From: Amycolatopsis alkalitolerans
GTDB lineage: Bacteria > Actinomycetota > Actinomycetes > Mycobacteriales > Pseudonocardiaceae
Length of the DNA: 64,000 nucleotides
Reading direction: 5' to 3'
NCBI RefSeq assembly: GCF_006152065.1
Contig: NZ_VDFW01000014.1
Location: 95,117-159,116 of the forward strand
How positions within the stretch are numbered: the stretch's first letter is position 1; every line of letters begins with the position of its first letter. The position numbers were made by a program, and so were the translations under genes. A model generated the notes under the pieces. It saw nothing but the letters and a program-made list of their open reading frames with translations. It was not told the origin of the DNA and made no database searches. Below are positions 43,586-54,077 of the stretch, in pieces.

Positions 43586-45070
43586 TTAGGAGGCTGTTGT
43601 TGGGGCGAGGTTGCGGTAGGCGGTCAGGTCGGGCTTCGCGGTGCGACGGTGGTATTCCCAGACGAGCCCGGGCCAGTTGGTCGAGATCCGGCCGCTCTCG
43701 TCGCGGTACCAACTCTGGCAGCCGCTCCACACGCTGCGCGAAAGCCGGCGCTGCACCTCGGCGTCGAAGGACTCGGCGACCTCACGCCGGACGTCCACGA
43801 CGGACGCGCGGCCGGCGGCGATCTGCTCCAGGATCTGCAGGACGTACCGGCACTGGTGCTCCATCATGTAGATGATCGAGTTACCGCCGAGGTTCGTGTT
43901 CGGACCATAGATCAGGAACATGTTGGGAAAGCCGGGCACGCTGATACCGAGGTACGCGTGCGCGCCGCCGGCCCATTCGCCGGCCAGTTCGCGCCCGCCG
44001 GCGCCGCGGATCCGCATCGGCGCCAGGAATTCGGTCGCCTTGAAGCCGGTGCCGTAGATGATCACGTCGGCCGCGTGCTCGGCCGCCCCGGTGCGCACGC
44101 CGTCCGGAGTGATCCCGGTGATCCGGTCGGTCACCACGTCCACATTGGACTTCGTCAGCGCCGGGAACCACTCGGTGGAGAACAGCACCCGCTTGCACCC
44201 GGCCCGGTAGTCCGGGATCAGCCGGGCCCGCAGCCGCGCGTCGGGCACCTGCAGCCGCAGCTGGGTCCGGAACAGCAGCTCGACGATCTTTCCCAGTGGC
44301 TGGGCCGAAGTCAGCGCCATGGTCAGGAACTCGCCGCTGGTCCAGACGCCGAGACGCCCGGCCAGCTGGGTGACCGGCAGCGCCCGGAACAGGCGGTGGT
44401 GCCACTCGCGATACGCCCGGTCGGGCTTCGGGATCACGTACGGCGCGGACCGCTGGAACACCGTCAGGTGCGCGACCTCCGGCTGGATCCGCGGCACGAA
44501 CTGGATCGCGCTCGCCCCGGTGCCGATCACGGCCACGCGCTTACCGCTCAGGTCCACGTCGTGACGCCACCGTGCCGAGTGGAAGATCTCCCCGGTGAAC
44601 GTGCCGGCGCCCGGGATGTCCGGCATCGCCGGCCGCGAGAGCTGGCCGACCGCGGGGATCAGCACATCCGCCTCGACCGTCTCGCCGTCGCCCGTCTCGA
44701 TCCGCCAGCGTCCGGTCTCCTCGTCGAACTCGGCGCCGGTGACCTCGGTGTTCAGCCGCACCCGGTCCAGCACGCCCGCGTCCTTCGCAGTCCGGCGGAG
44801 GTAGTCGAGGATGTCCGGTTGCTCCGAGTACCGGCGGGACCAGGTGGGGTTGGGCGCGAACGAGTACGAGTACAGCGGAGACGGCACGTCGCAGGCCGCG
44901 CCCGGGTAGGTGTTCTCACGCCACACCCCGCCGATGTCGCCGGCCCGCTCGAAGACCGTGAAGTCGGTGAAACCGGCCCGGTCCAGCATGACGGCCATGC
45001 CGAGCCCGCCGAACCCGGCGCCGATGATGGCGACCTTCGGCCTCCGGGCGGACCCCGTCGTCGCGTTCAC
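43586..45070 (-). CDS. Baeyer-Villiger-type flavin monooxygenase
   Basis: 494-aa FAD/NADPH monooxygenase inserting oxygen next to a ketone. FAD Rossmann motif VAIIGAGFGGLG near residue 13, NADPH Rossmann VAVIGTGASAIQ near 178, and the BVMO fingerprint FTGEIFHSARWRHD between them. IIYGTGFKATEFL lies near 335. GTG at 45070 gives the shortest complete N-terminus. The divergent AraC gene may regulate it. Confidence 0.92.
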   Translation of the reverse strand: MNATTGSARRPKVAIIGAGFGGLGMAVMLDRAGFTDFTVFERAGDIGGVWRENTYPGAACDVPSPLYSYSFAPNPTWSRRYSEQPDILDYLRRTAKDAGVLDRVRLNTEVTGAEFDEETGRWRIETGDGETVEADVLIPAVGQLSRPAMPDIPGAGTFTGEIFHSARWRHDVDLSGKRVAVIGTGASAIQFVPRIQPEVAHLTVFQRSAPYVIPKPDRAYREWHHRLFRALPVTQLAGRLGVWTSGEFLTMALTSAQPLGKIVELLFRTQLRLQVPDARLRARLIPDYRAGCKRVLFSTEWFPALTKSNVDVVTDRITGITPDGVRTGAAEHAADVIIYGTGFKATEFLAPMRIRGAGGRELAGEWAGGAHAYLGISVPGFPNMFLIYGPNTNLGGNSIIYMMEHQCRYVLQILEQIAAGRASVVDVRREVAESFDAEVQRRLSRSVWSGCQSWYRDESGRISTNWPGLVWEYHRRTAKPDLTAYRNLAPTTAS

Positions 45071-45141
45071 ATGCAGGACGGTAAGCGTTCGCCCACCCCC
45101 CGGCCAAGACAACAGCGGACAGCCGATCCATAATTCCGGCC

Positions 45142-46167
45142 ATGACGCAGCTGGCCGAGCCGGTCGTCCGGCACTGGGACTTCCCGCGCGGGATCGCGAG
45201 CGTCCGCCTGCTCACGCGGTTCGCGGGCGAACGGGGTCTCGGCATGGACGAGGTCCTGGCCGGCAGCGGGCTGACCCCGGCCCGGCTCCAGGACTCCGCC
45301 GCCGAGGTCGAAGCGCGCCAGGAACTGGGGGTCGTGCGCAACCTCGCCGCGGCGCTGCCCGACGCCGGGCTCGCGCTCGGCCGCGAGTACCACGCCGCGA
45401 CGTTCGGCATCTTCGGTTTCGCGTTCCTGAGCAGCCCGACCGTACGCGACGCGGTCAACCTCGCGTTCCGCTACCTCGACCTGAGCTTCGCGTTCAGCAT
45501 GCCGCGAGCGGTCGTGGCCGGGGACCGGGTGCAAATGGAACTCGACGACACCGCGCTACCCGACGACGTCGCGCGCTTCCTCGTCGAGCGGGACCTGGCC
45601 GCGATCCACACGATGCTCGCCGAACTCCTGCCGACGCCAGTTCCGTTGCTGTCACTGAATCTCCGCTATCCCGAACCCTCCACTGTGGAGGAATATACGG
45701 CGATCTTCGGAGTGCGGCCCCGGTTCGCGCAGCCGGGCAACGTGGGCACCTTCGACGCCACGTTCCTCGACGCGCCACTGCCACTCGCGAACCCGCAGAC
45801 CGTCGCGCTGTGCGAGTCGCAGTGCCGCACGCTCGTGTCGCAACGGCGCAGCCGGGCCGGGATCGCGGACGAGGTCCGCGCGCGGCTCACCCGGTTCGGC
45901 GCGCTGGCGGGCGGCATGCCCGCGGTCGCCCGCGAACTGGGCATGAGCACGCGGACGCTGCGCCGGAAGCTCGACGAGTCGGGCACGAGCTTCCGCACGC
46001 TGCTCGACGAAGTCCGGATGGCACTCGCCGAGGAGATGCTGACGACCGGGGCGCTGTCCATCGAGGACGTGGCGATCCGGCTCGGTTACGCGGAGGCGTC
46101 CAGCTTCATCCACGCGTTCAAACGCTGGAAGGGCACCACCCCGGCGGCCTACGGGCGCCGCGTTTGA
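45142..46167 (+). CDS. AraC-family regulator with arabinose-binding-type N-terminus
   Basis: 341 aa. The N-terminal 200 residues match the Arabinose_bd domain of OruR/ArgR-type regulators; the AraC HTH pair is at 245-335 (GGMPAVARELGMSTRTLRRKL, SIEDVAIRLGYAEASSFIHAFKRW). CATAAT seven bases before ATG indicates a leaderless transcript. Divergent from the Baeyer-Villiger gene, its likely target. Confidence 0.9.
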   Translation: MTQLAEPVVRHWDFPRGIASVRLLTRFAGERGLGMDEVLAGSGLTPARLQDSAAEVEARQELGVVRNLAAALPDAGLALGREYHAATFGIFGFAFLSSPTVRDAVNLAFRYLDLSFAFSMPRAVVAGDRVQMELDDTALPDDVARFLVERDLAAIHTMLAELLPTPVPLLSLNLRYPEPSTVEEYTAIFGVRPRFAQPGNVGTFDATFLDAPLPLANPQTVALCESQCRTLVSQRRSRAGIADEVRARLTRFGALAGGMPAVARELGMSTRTLRRKLDESGTSFRTLLDEVRMALAEEMLTTGALSIEDVAIRLGYAEASSFIHAFKRWKGTTPAAYGRRV

Positions 46168-46353
46168 GGTTCCGGAAGGCATCGGCCCCGGAGACCTGGA
46201 CAACGTTCGCCGGTTCGCGGTCGCAACACCCGGCCGGGGTTTTTCGGCCGACGCCGCGGTAACGGGTGGCGGGTGGAACGCGACTACCAGCTGAAACAGG
46301 TTTGACGGCCACGCTTGTGGGCACTCCGGTACAGGTCGGAACCGGGAGGAACG

Positions 46354-46512
46354 ATGGCCAGACACAGCTTCGAAGAAAACGACAACGACGAGAAGTGGGG
46401 CGGTCCGGAACTGGCCGAGAAGCACGAGGGCCAGCCGCAGAGCCATCGCCGCGAACGCGACAAGGCGAAGAGGCTCGAAAAGGACGGCAATCAGACCGAA
46501 CGGTCCCGCTGA
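46354..46512 (+). CDS. small hydrophilic hypothetical protein
   Basis: 52 aa, almost entirely charged or polar (MARHSFEENDNDEKWGGPEL, ending KDGNQTERSR), probably disordered. GGGAGGAACG before ATG is a good SD, which supports a real gene. Similar tiny acidic/basic proteins occur in actinomycetes without known role. Confidence 0.6.
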   Translation: MARHSFEENDNDEKWGGPELAEKHEGQPQSHRRERDKAKRLEKDGNQTERSR

Positions 46513-46717
46513 CACGTTTCGCCCATCCCCCGATTAGGTCGCCACTGACCATGACCGTCGTCGTGGCCGGGCAGATCGCCCATGAGACGGCCGGCGCAGG
46601 CATGGAAGCCGCCGCGTCGACCGTGCAGCACGCGGGCGGGCGCCCCTGGTTGTCCGGCCGATGGACGGCGCTCCTCCGGTTAGGCTTGGCCGGTAGCCGT
46701 ATGGAGAGGGGCAGCAA
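46513..46717. other. intergenic region without recognised feature
   Basis: No ORF with coding character, repeat or strong hairpin; presumably the glucosidase promoter. Confidence 0.4.
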
Positions 46718-48304
46718 GTGCCGGTCAACACCCGATGGTGGCGCAGCGCGGCGATCTACCAGATCTACATCCGGAGCCTGACCGACGCGAGCGGCGACGG
46801 GGTCGGCGATCTCGCGGGTATCCGCGCACGCCTGCCGTACCTGCGCGACCTGGGTGTGGACGCGGTGTGGATCACGCCGTGGTACCCGTCCCCGATGGCC
46901 GACGGCGGTTACGACGTGGCCGACTACCGCGACATCGATCCGCTGTTCGGCACGCTGGCCGAGGCGGAAGCGCTGATCGCCGAAGCACATGAGCACGGCC
47001 TGCGCCTGATCATCGACCTTGTGCCCAACCACACGTCGTCGGCGCATCCGTGGTTCGCCGAGGCGCTGGCCGCGGGGCCAGGTTCGCCGGCGCGCGAACG
47101 CTACATCTTCCGCCACGGCAAGGAATCCGGTGCGCCGCCGAACGACTGGAAGAGCGTGTTCGGCGGTCCGGCGTGGACCCGGGTGCCCGACGGCGAGTGG
47201 TACCTGCACCTGTTCGACTCGAGCCAGCCGGACCTGAACTGGGAACTGCCCGAAGTCCGCACGGAGTTCGAAGCCGTGCTGCGGTTCTGGCTCGACCGCG
47301 GGGTCGACGGGTTCCGCATCGACGTCGCGCATGGGCTGATCAAGCAGCCCGACCTGCCCGATCTGGGCATCGACCACGAGGAGATCACCGGCCCCCCGGA
47401 CCGGGCGAACCATCCCCACTGGGACCGCGACGGCGTGCACGAGATCTATCGCTCATGGCGCCGGGTCGTCGAAGAATACGGCGAGGACAGGATCTTCGTC
47501 GCGGAGGCGTGGGTGGCCAATCCCGAACGACTCGCCCGGTATGTCCGCCCCGGCGAGCTGCACAGCGCGTTCAACTTCGACTTCCTGCGTGCCGCCTGGG
47601 ATCCGGTGAAGCTGCGCGAGGTGATCGACTCCAGCATCGGCGCGCTGCACGCCGTCGGCGCCCCGGCGACCTGGGTACTGTCCAATCACGACGTCGTCCG
47701 GCACGTGACACGCTACGGTCGGCCGGATCCCGGGCAGCCGTCGGATCTTGAGGTCGGGCGCCGCCGTGCCCGCGCCGCGTTGTTGCTGATGCACGCCCTG
47801 CCCGGCGGCGTTTACGTCTATCAGGGCGAGGAACTCGGGCTCGAAGAAGTCGAGGACCTGCCCGAAGCGGTCCTGCAGGACCCGACCTGGGAACGGTCCG
47901 GCCATACCGAACGCGGCCGCGACGGATGCCGGGTTCCGTTGCCCTGGCGGGGAACCGAGCCGCCGTTCGGCTTCGGCCCTCACGGATCGTGGCTGCCCCA
48001 GCCGGGACATTGGAGCGCCCTGACCGCGGAAGCCCAGCTGCGCGACGAGGATTCGATGCTTTCCTTGTATCGCAAGGCTCTGCATCTGCGGCGCCGGCAT
48101 CCCGCACTCGGCGAAGGCGAACTGTCCTGGTTGGACTCCCCCGCCGACGTGCTGCTGTTCAGCCGTGAACCGGGTTTCGTGTGCGCGGTGAACCTTTCCC
48201 CCACGCCGGTTCCCTTGCCACCGCACGAGCGAGTGCTGCTGACGAGCGAACCGTTACCGAACGGGAAGCTCCCCACCGACACGGCCGCCTGGCTGCAGGT
48301 TTAG
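46718..48304 (+). CDS. GH13 alpha-glucosidase (oligo-1,6-glucosidase type)
   Basis: 528-aa alpha-amylase-superfamily enzyme hydrolysing alpha-glucosides. The TIM barrel shows the GH13 regions: DLVPNHTS, GFRIDVAHG (nucleophile Asp), FVAEAW (acid/base Glu) and LSNHDVVRH (third Asp). The small C-terminal beta domain ends in LPTDTAAWLQV. No signal peptide, so cytoplasmic. GTG start with AGAGGGGCAA. No transporter or regulator is adjacent. Confidence 0.93.
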   Translation: MPVNTRWWRSAAIYQIYIRSLTDASGDGVGDLAGIRARLPYLRDLGVDAVWITPWYPSPMADGGYDVADYRDIDPLFGTLAEAEALIAEAHEHGLRLIIDLVPNHTSSAHPWFAEALAAGPGSPARERYIFRHGKESGAPPNDWKSVFGGPAWTRVPDGEWYLHLFDSSQPDLNWELPEVRTEFEAVLRFWLDRGVDGFRIDVAHGLIKQPDLPDLGIDHEEITGPPDRANHPHWDRDGVHEIYRSWRRVVEEYGEDRIFVAEAWVANPERLARYVRPGELHSAFNFDFLRAAWDPVKLREVIDSSIGALHAVGAPATWVLSNHDVVRHVTRYGRPDPGQPSDLEVGRRRARAALLLMHALPGGVYVYQGEELGLEEVEDLPEAVLQDPTWERSGHTERGRDGCRVPLPWRGTEPPFGFGPHGSWLPQPGHWSALTAEAQLRDEDSMLSLYRKALHLRRRHPALGEGELSWLDSPADVLLFSREPGFVCAVNLSPTPVPLPPHERVLLTSEPLPNGKLPTDTAAWLQV

Positions 48305-48345
48305 AGGTGGGAGAAGGCCCGCCGCTGTGATCCGGGAGTCAGTCG

Positions 48346-48392
48346 GTTGAAGCCTCGTCCGGCTCTGGGTTGTCGGACACAACCTCTTCAAC
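48346..48392. terminator. nested hairpin between convergent genes
   Basis: Outer stem GTTGAAG (48346-48352) with CTTCAAC (48386-48392); inner stem GGTTGT (48368-48373) with ACAACC (48379-48384). Likely bidirectional terminator. Confidence 0.5.
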
Positions 48393-48447
48393 AGGAACTT
48401 TCCGATGCTCGCGCCGCTCTCGGACCTCGATGTTAGAGGCTGCGGGT

Positions 48448-50031
48448 TCAGGGCGCGTACGCGGCCAGACCGAACAGATCGAACAGCTGCTGCTGGGTCG
48501 CGTCGCGGGCGGTGAGGATGCGGCGCGTGCGCGGGCGGCCGCCGGTGGATGGGTAGCGCAGCACGGTCTCGCCGATGCGCGCCAGCTGGTCGAGCAGTTC
48601 ACGCACGGACAGATCGAGCCCGGCGCGGTCGGCCTCGCGCCGCATCAGGTGGGTGACCGCCGTGGCGAGCGCGCTGACCAGCGAGTGCACGGCGATCCGA
48701 TGCTCGCTCCAGTCCCATCGGGGCGCGGGCGCGGCGACGAACGAACCGTTCAGCATGCGGAAGGTCGAATCGAGGTGGTATCGCGCCCGGTACGCGGCGA
48801 CGACGTCCGCGACCGGCCAGTCGTCGTGGTCGGTCACCAGTAGCTGCTTGCCGAAGAACTCCTCGTCGAGCCGGGCGCGCGCGGTCTGGTCGATGTGGGA
48901 TTCCAGCCGGAGCTCGCCGGGCCGCGTGCCGGAAAGGCGCGCGCTCAGCACCCGGTCGACCCAGCGCACGCGGGTGATGCGCGCGATGTCGGTGAGCAGT
49001 TGCTCCCTCGGGCGCCGGTTCGAACCGGCGGCCAGCGCGAGCGCGAGCCCGTCCAGCTGGCGGGTCGCGCCGCTGAGCGCCTGCGCGAAACTCCGTGCCT
49101 GGGCCGCGTGCAGCCGCGCCGAATGGGTCAGCACCACGCGGCGGCTCGCGCCGAAGACCGTGGCGCGCGTGTCGAGCGCGGTCAGCCCGGGATAGCGGCC
49201 GGGATCCACCGCCCGCCGGGCCGAGGCAGGCCGCGTGAGCAGGTCCGGAAAGTCGCCGAGCGGCAGGGCACCCACGAAATGCGGTCCGGAGTCCAGGTCC
49301 AGCTGCGCATGCTGCCCGGTGTCGAACACGACCGTCACCTCCCCGGGCCGGCGCGCGCCCAGCCGCTCCACCGCGACGCCGAACGGCTCCACCCCGTGCC
49401 CACCGCGCAGGTACGCGCGGGACACGAGCGGGATCGCGCCGTCACGGCTGACGATCGCGCTGAGCCCGGCGAGCGTCGCGTCGGCGGTGTCCGATTCCGC
49501 GTAGGTCGCGAAGTTCGGCACGTCCACGGCGAGCGTGGTCGGGTCGGGCAGGTCGATCCGCGCGGAGACAGCGTCCTCGATGCGTTCCAGCTGGGGCCTC
49601 GTGAGCCGCCTGGTCACCCGCCAGAACTCTTCGTCACTCACGGCGCCCGCGGGAGGCCGTGGCCGGACGAACCGCGCCGCGGCGGCGCTTTTCCACCACT
49701 CGGCCAGCCCGGTGCACGACCCCGTCGCGCGATGCAGCACGGCGAGCGTCAGGTACATGGCGATCTTCGCGCGCCGCGGGCCGAGGGCACCCTCGATCGT
49801 GCGGCGCACCTGGAGTCGCTCCAGGGTGGACCACACCGCGGCGACATCACCGAACGTCAGATGCCTTGTGGATTCGGGCAATCCGGCCGCACCGTCGAGG
49901 GCCGCGGCCAGATCCTCGGCGGCGCCGAGGTAACGCTGGGACACGATCTTGGGCGCACCGTCCACGCGCTCGGACCGCACCAGGTAGTAGAAGGTCCGCC
50001 CGTTGATCCGCTTGCCCACGATCGACGCCAT
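48448..50031 (-). CDS. IS1634/IS4-like transposase-family protein, possibly domesticated
   Basis: 527 aa, full-length DDE-type protein. FYYLVRSERVDGAPKIVSQRYLG at the start and TTLAVDVPNF, VTVVFDTGQ supply the two Asp residues. The YREK-like box that should give the catalytic Glu reads Y-x-x-R-x-x-x-D followed by N (YRARYHLDSTFRMLN), so Glu is Asp and Lys is Asn. No terminal inverted repeats or target duplication are visible. The frame is intact and GC matches the neighbours. It may be an old, adapted copy with another role. Confidence 0.7.
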   Translation of the reverse strand: MASIVGKRINGRTFYYLVRSERVDGAPKIVSQRYLGAAEDLAAALDGAAGLPESTRHLTFGDVAAVWSTLERLQVRRTIEGALGPRRAKIAMYLTLAVLHRATGSCTGLAEWWKSAAAARFVRPRPPAGAVSDEEFWRVTRRLTRPQLERIEDAVSARIDLPDPTTLAVDVPNFATYAESDTADATLAGLSAIVSRDGAIPLVSRAYLRGGHGVEPFGVAVERLGARRPGEVTVVFDTGQHAQLDLDSGPHFVGALPLGDFPDLLTRPASARRAVDPGRYPGLTALDTRATVFGASRRVVLTHSARLHAAQARSFAQALSGATRQLDGLALALAAGSNRRPREQLLTDIARITRVRWVDRVLSARLSGTRPGELRLESHIDQTARARLDEEFFGKQLLVTDHDDWPVADVVAAYRARYHLDSTFRMLNGSFVAAPAPRWDWSEHRIAVHSLVSALATAVTHLMRREADRAGLDLSVRELLDQLARIGETVLRYPSTGGRPRTRRILTARDATQQQLFDLFGLAAYAP

Positions 50032-50176
50032 ACTTTAGGTAATACCGCCCGCGAGCTGTCCCGGCAACCACAGCAACATCACTGAGCTGCGGAAACTCGT
50101 CGCGCTCCCGGCCGGCCGGCGGAATCACCTGCGCGGTCATGGAGATGGCTCACCCGGCGGACCTAGGTTGGGCCGT

Positions 50177-52765
50177 ATGGCATCCGCTGAAGGGCAGGAC
50201 CGTCCGACCGCGTCCGCGATGCGCCGCGCGCTGGCACGTGCGCGCGACGGGAAGACGCTGGACATCGCCGAAGCGACCGTGCTGCTGCACGCCCGTGACG
50301 AAGATCTCGCGGCGCTTTCGGAGCATGCTTCACGGGTCCGCGACGCGGGCCTCGCCGCAGCTGGGCGGCCGGGCGTGATCACCTACAGCCGCAAGGTGTT
50401 CATCCCGCTCACCCGCCTGTGCCGGGACCGGTGCGGGTACTGCACGTTCGCGACCGTGCCGGGCAGGGTGGACACGCCGTTCCTGTCCCCGGACGAGGTG
50501 CTGAAGATCGCGCGCGAGGGCGCGGCGGTGGGCTGCAAGGAAGCGCTGTTCACGCTCGGCGACCGGCCGGAAGACCGTTGGACGGCAGCGCGCGAATGGC
50601 TCGACGCGCATGGGTACGACGACACGCTGTCCTATGTGCGCGCGATGGCGATCCTCGTGCTGGAGGAGACCGGGCTGCTGCCCCACCTCAACCCGGGTGT
50701 GCTGACCTGGCAGGACCTGCAGCGGCTCAAACCCGTCGCGCCGTCGATGGGCATGATGCTGGAAACCACCGCGACCCGGCTGTGGAGTGAGCGCGGCGGG
50801 CCCCATTACGGCTCGCCGGACAAGGATCCCGCGGTGCGGCTACGGGTACTCGAGGACGCCGGGCGGCATTCGGTGCCGTTCACCACCGGAATCCTGATGG
50901 GAATCGGCGAAACCTACGCCGAGCGCGCGGACTCGTTGTTCGCGATCCGCGGCACGGCACGGGCCTACGGCGGGATCCAGGAAGTCATCGTGCAGAACTT
51001 CCGCGCGAAACCCGACACGAAGATGCGGGCCACGCCCGACGCGGATCTGCAGGAACTCGCGGCGGCGATCGCGGTCGCGCGGCTCGTGCTGGGCCCGAAG
51101 ACGCGCATCCAGGCGCCGCCGAACCTGATCGGCAGCCAGTACGAACTGATGGTGCGCGCGGGGATCGACGACTGGGGCGGGGTTTCGCCGCTGACGCCGG
51201 ATCACGTGAACCCGGAGCGCGCCTGGCCGCAGATCGGCGAGCTGGCGCGGCGCACCGCCGAGACCGGTTACGAACTGCGCGAGCGGCTGACGATCTATCC
51301 CGAGTACATCCTCGCCGGTGAGCCGTGGCTCGACCCTCGGGTCGCGGGCCACGTCGCCGCGCTGGCCGATCCCGAAACCGGGCTGGCGCGCGACGTGAAG
51401 CCCGTCGGCAGGCCGTGGCAGGAGCCCGAAGGCGGCTGGCAGGAGCAGGGGCGCACGGACCTGCACGTCGAGGTGGACACGGTCGGCCGCACGAGCGACC
51501 GGCGCGGCGACTTCGATTCCGTGTACGGGGACTGGAACGCGCTCAAGTCGAAGGTCCCCGCCACGGTTCGCCGGATGGACACGGACATCGCGTCCGCGTT
51601 GCGGCGCGCGGAAAAGGACCCGGCCGGACTGTCCGATGAGGACGCGTTGGCGCTGTTGCACGCCGACGGCGCGGACCTCGACGCGCTCGCCGAACTGGCC
51701 GACGGCCTGCGCCGCGACGCGGTGGGCGAAGACGTGACCTTTGTGGTGACGCGGAACATCAACTTCACCAACGTCTGCTACACCGGTTGCCGGTTCTGTG
51801 CCTTCGCCCAGCGCCGCACCGACGCCGACGCGTACACGCTGTCGCTGTCGCAGGTCGGTGATCGCGTGGACCAGGCTTGGGAAGCCGGGGCGACGGAGAT
51901 CTGCATGCAGGGTGGGATCCACCCGGATCTGCCCGGTACCGCGTACTTCGATCTGGCGGCCGAGGTGAAGCGCCGCCAGCCGGAGATCCACGTGCATTCG
52001 TTCAGCCCGATGGAAGTCGTGAACGGCGCCTCGCGGACCAATCTGTCCATTCGGGACTGGCTGACGCGCGCGCACGAGTCCGGTGTGGACTCGTTGCCCG
52101 GTACGGCGGCGGAAATCCTCGACGACGACGTGCGGTGGGTGCTGACGAAGGGCAAACTCCCGACGTCGGCCTGGATCGAGGTGATCAGCACCGCGCATTC
52201 GCTCGGCATTCCCACCACTTCGACCATGATGTACGGGCATGTGGACACGCCGGAGCACTGGGTCGGACACCTCAAGCTGATCGCCCGGCTGCAACGGGAA
52301 TCGCTGGAACGCAACGGGCGGCGCGGGTTCACCGAGTTCGTGCTGCTGCCGTTCATCCACCAGAACGCGCCGATCTACCTGGCGGGCCTCGCGCGCCCGG
52401 GCACGACGGTGCGGGAGAACCGGGCGGTGCACGCGCTCGCGCGGATCCTGCTGCACGGGCTGATCGACAACATCCAGTGCTCGTGGGTGAAGCTCGGCGA
52501 GGACACCTGCCAGGCGGTGCTGCGAGGCGGGGTCAACGACCTCGGCGGCACCCTGATGGAGGAGACGATCAGCCGCATGGCCGGGGCGGACAACGGTTCG
52601 TACAAGACGATCAGCTCGCTGGAGGCCATGGTCGAGCCGCTCGGCCGCCCGCTGGTGCAGCGCACGACGTCCTACGGCCGCCCGAGCGCCGAGCGCGTCG
52701 CCGCGGCCCGCCTGAGCGACGGCGTCGCGCAGGCGGTGCGGAACCCGCTGCCGATCGTCAGCTGA
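50177..52765 (+). CDS. fbiC: FO synthase, fused CofG-CofH
   Basis: 862-aa bifunctional radical SAM enzyme making the deazaflavin core FO of coenzyme F420 from tyrosine and 5-amino-6-ribitylamino-uracil. First cluster motif C82, C86, C89 (CRDRCGYC), second C534, C538, C541 (CYTGCRFC); the fusion order CofG then CofH is the actinobacterial form. TAGGTT seven bases before ATG points to a leaderless mRNA. No other F420 gene is in the window. Confidence 0.97.
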   Translation: MASAEGQDRPTASAMRRALARARDGKTLDIAEATVLLHARDEDLAALSEHASRVRDAGLAAAGRPGVITYSRKVFIPLTRLCRDRCGYCTFATVPGRVDTPFLSPDEVLKIAREGAAVGCKEALFTLGDRPEDRWTAAREWLDAHGYDDTLSYVRAMAILVLEETGLLPHLNPGVLTWQDLQRLKPVAPSMGMMLETTATRLWSERGGPHYGSPDKDPAVRLRVLEDAGRHSVPFTTGILMGIGETYAERADSLFAIRGTARAYGGIQEVIVQNFRAKPDTKMRATPDADLQELAAAIAVARLVLGPKTRIQAPPNLIGSQYELMVRAGIDDWGGVSPLTPDHVNPERAWPQIGELARRTAETGYELRERLTIYPEYILAGEPWLDPRVAGHVAALADPETGLARDVKPVGRPWQEPEGGWQEQGRTDLHVEVDTVGRTSDRRGDFDSVYGDWNALKSKVPATVRRMDTDIASALRRAEKDPAGLSDEDALALLHADGADLDALAELADGLRRDAVGEDVTFVVTRNINFTNVCYTGCRFCAFAQRRTDADAYTLSLSQVGDRVDQAWEAGATEICMQGGIHPDLPGTAYFDLAAEVKRRQPEIHVHSFSPMEVVNGASRTNLSIRDWLTRAHESGVDSLPGTAAEILDDDVRWVLTKGKLPTSAWIEVISTAHSLGIPTTSTMMYGHVDTPEHWVGHLKLIARLQRESLERNGRRGFTEFVLLPFIHQNAPIYLAGLARPGTTVRENRAVHALARILLHGLIDNIQCSWVKLGEDTCQAVLRGGVNDLGGTLMEETISRMAGADNGSYKTISSLEAMVEPLGRPLVQRTTSYGRPSAERVAAARLSDGVAQAVRNPLPIVS

Positions 52766-53189
52766 TCCGCACCGTGCCGTCCGGCTCCACCCACCAGCCG
52801 GGGTTGTGGGCGATCTCCCAGATGATGCCGTTGGGGTCGCGCACGTGGGCGTGGAAGATCCCGCCGAACTCGCCGGACTGCGGTGGTTTCAGCACGGTCC
52901 CGCCCGCGGCCGCCATCTCGTCCACGACCGCCCGGACCGCGTCCTGGCTGTCCACGTTGTGCGAAAGCGTCGCTCCCGACACGGTGGCGTGGTCCGCCCC
53001 GTCGGCGAGGTCCTGGTTGAACTTGGCCGCGGTGAACAGGCCCAGCAGCACGCCCGGTGCGACCTGGAAGAAGATGATCTCGCCGGGCACGTCCGCCAGC
53101 GGCTGCCAGCCGAGGGCGTCGGCGTAGAACTTCCGCGCGGCATCGAGGTCGGCGGTGGCGAAGGTGATGAAGTGCACGTTCTGTCGCAT
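52758..53189 (-). CDS. VOC-family (glyoxalase-like) protein
   Basis: 143 aa with two beta-alpha-beta-beta-beta modules ([39 protein letters not shown]). His and Glu metal-ligand positions are kept. Function unknown: resistance, dioxygenase or isomerase types share this fold. Overlaps the 3' end of fbiC by 8 bp. Divergent from a small AraC regulator, a frequent pairing. Confidence 0.85.
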   Translation of the reverse strand: MRQNVHFITFATADLDAARKFYADALGWQPLADVPGEIIFFQVAPGVLLGLFTAAKFNQDLADGADHATVSGATLSHNVDSQDAVRAVVDEMAAAGGTVLKPPQSGEFGGIFHAHVRDPNGIIWEIAHNPGWWVEPDGTVRIS

Positions 53190-53226
53190 GATGTCCCTTT
53201 CCCGCCCGGCGTGAGACGCTGAGCGC

Positions 53227-53901
53227 GTGGTGTACTCGGCCAGGCGCGGTGCCGTGACCGGGGCCGTGCTGTGGGAGGTGCGGGCCGCCGGCGAGCATCG
53301 TGTGCTGCCCGATGGCGCCCTCGACCTCATGTGGCACGAAGGCCGCCTCACGGTCGCCGGCCCCGACGCGACCGCGACGAGCGTGCGCGCCGAACCAGGG
53401 TCCCGCACGTTCGGCCTGCGGTTCCCGCCCGGGGTCGCGCCCTTGCTGCTCGGCGTACCGGCCGGGGACCTGGTCAACCGGCGGGTCGCGCTGGCGGACC
53501 TCGTCACGGGGACGCCCGGCGCCGGACCGGATCTGCTCGAACACGTATACGTCGACCTGTGGCGGAGGGCGGATCCCGACCCGGGACTGATCCGCCTGGC
53601 CGCCTTGCTCGACCGCGGCGCCCGCCGCGGTGTGCCCGTCGCCCGGCTGGCCGGCATGGTGGGGCTGACCGAGCGATCGCTGCGCCGGACGAGCCGCGAC
53701 CTGTTCGGGTACGGGCTCAAAACCCTGAGTGGTATCCGCCGGTTCCAGCGCGCACACGAACTCGTGCAAGGCGGCGCGGCCCTCGCCGCCGCCGCGGCGG
53801 AAGCGGGGTACGCCGACCAGGCCCACATGACCCGGGAGATCACGCGGTTCGCGGGCATCACACCCGGACGGCTCCGTACGGCAAGCACGCGCTCACCCTA
53901 G
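53227..53901 (+). CDS. AraC-family regulator
   Basis: 224 aa. N-terminal DUF6597-like domain ([26 protein letters not shown]) and C-terminal AraC HTH ([48 protein letters not shown]). GTG start; 37 bp from the divergent VOC gene, which it probably controls. Confidence 0.88.
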   Translation: MVYSARRGAVTGAVLWEVRAAGEHRVLPDGALDLMWHEGRLTVAGPDATATSVRAEPGSRTFGLRFPPGVAPLLLGVPAGDLVNRRVALADLVTGTPGAGPDLLEHVYVDLWRRADPDPGLIRLAALLDRGARRGVPVARLAGMVGLTERSLRRTSRDLFGYGLKTLSGIRRFQRAHELVQGGAALAAAAAEAGYADQAHMTREITRFAGITPGRLRTASTRSP

Positions 53902-54077
53902 GAAGCGTTCTCGAACCCCGTCTTGAACAAACCGGCGGGCGCCGGGCCAGACAGGGTCCTTCGGCCCTGGTCCGGGTCCCGGCGAGCAGGGAAGGTAAGA
54001 GACATCAGGAACTTCTCGGTCACGCCGGTCGCAGTGATCCGGGAACGGCCGGGGCGGCGACTCCCACACCTCCCTCG

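Noticed and set aside
48300..50170. Complete insertion sequence with terminal inverted repeats
   Set aside because: The only inverted repeat nearby (48346-48392) is a local hairpin; no matching sequence lies at the other end of the transposase-like gene.
53902..54077. Small gene between the AraC and kynureninase genes
   Set aside because: Frames here lack a plausible start and coding bias.
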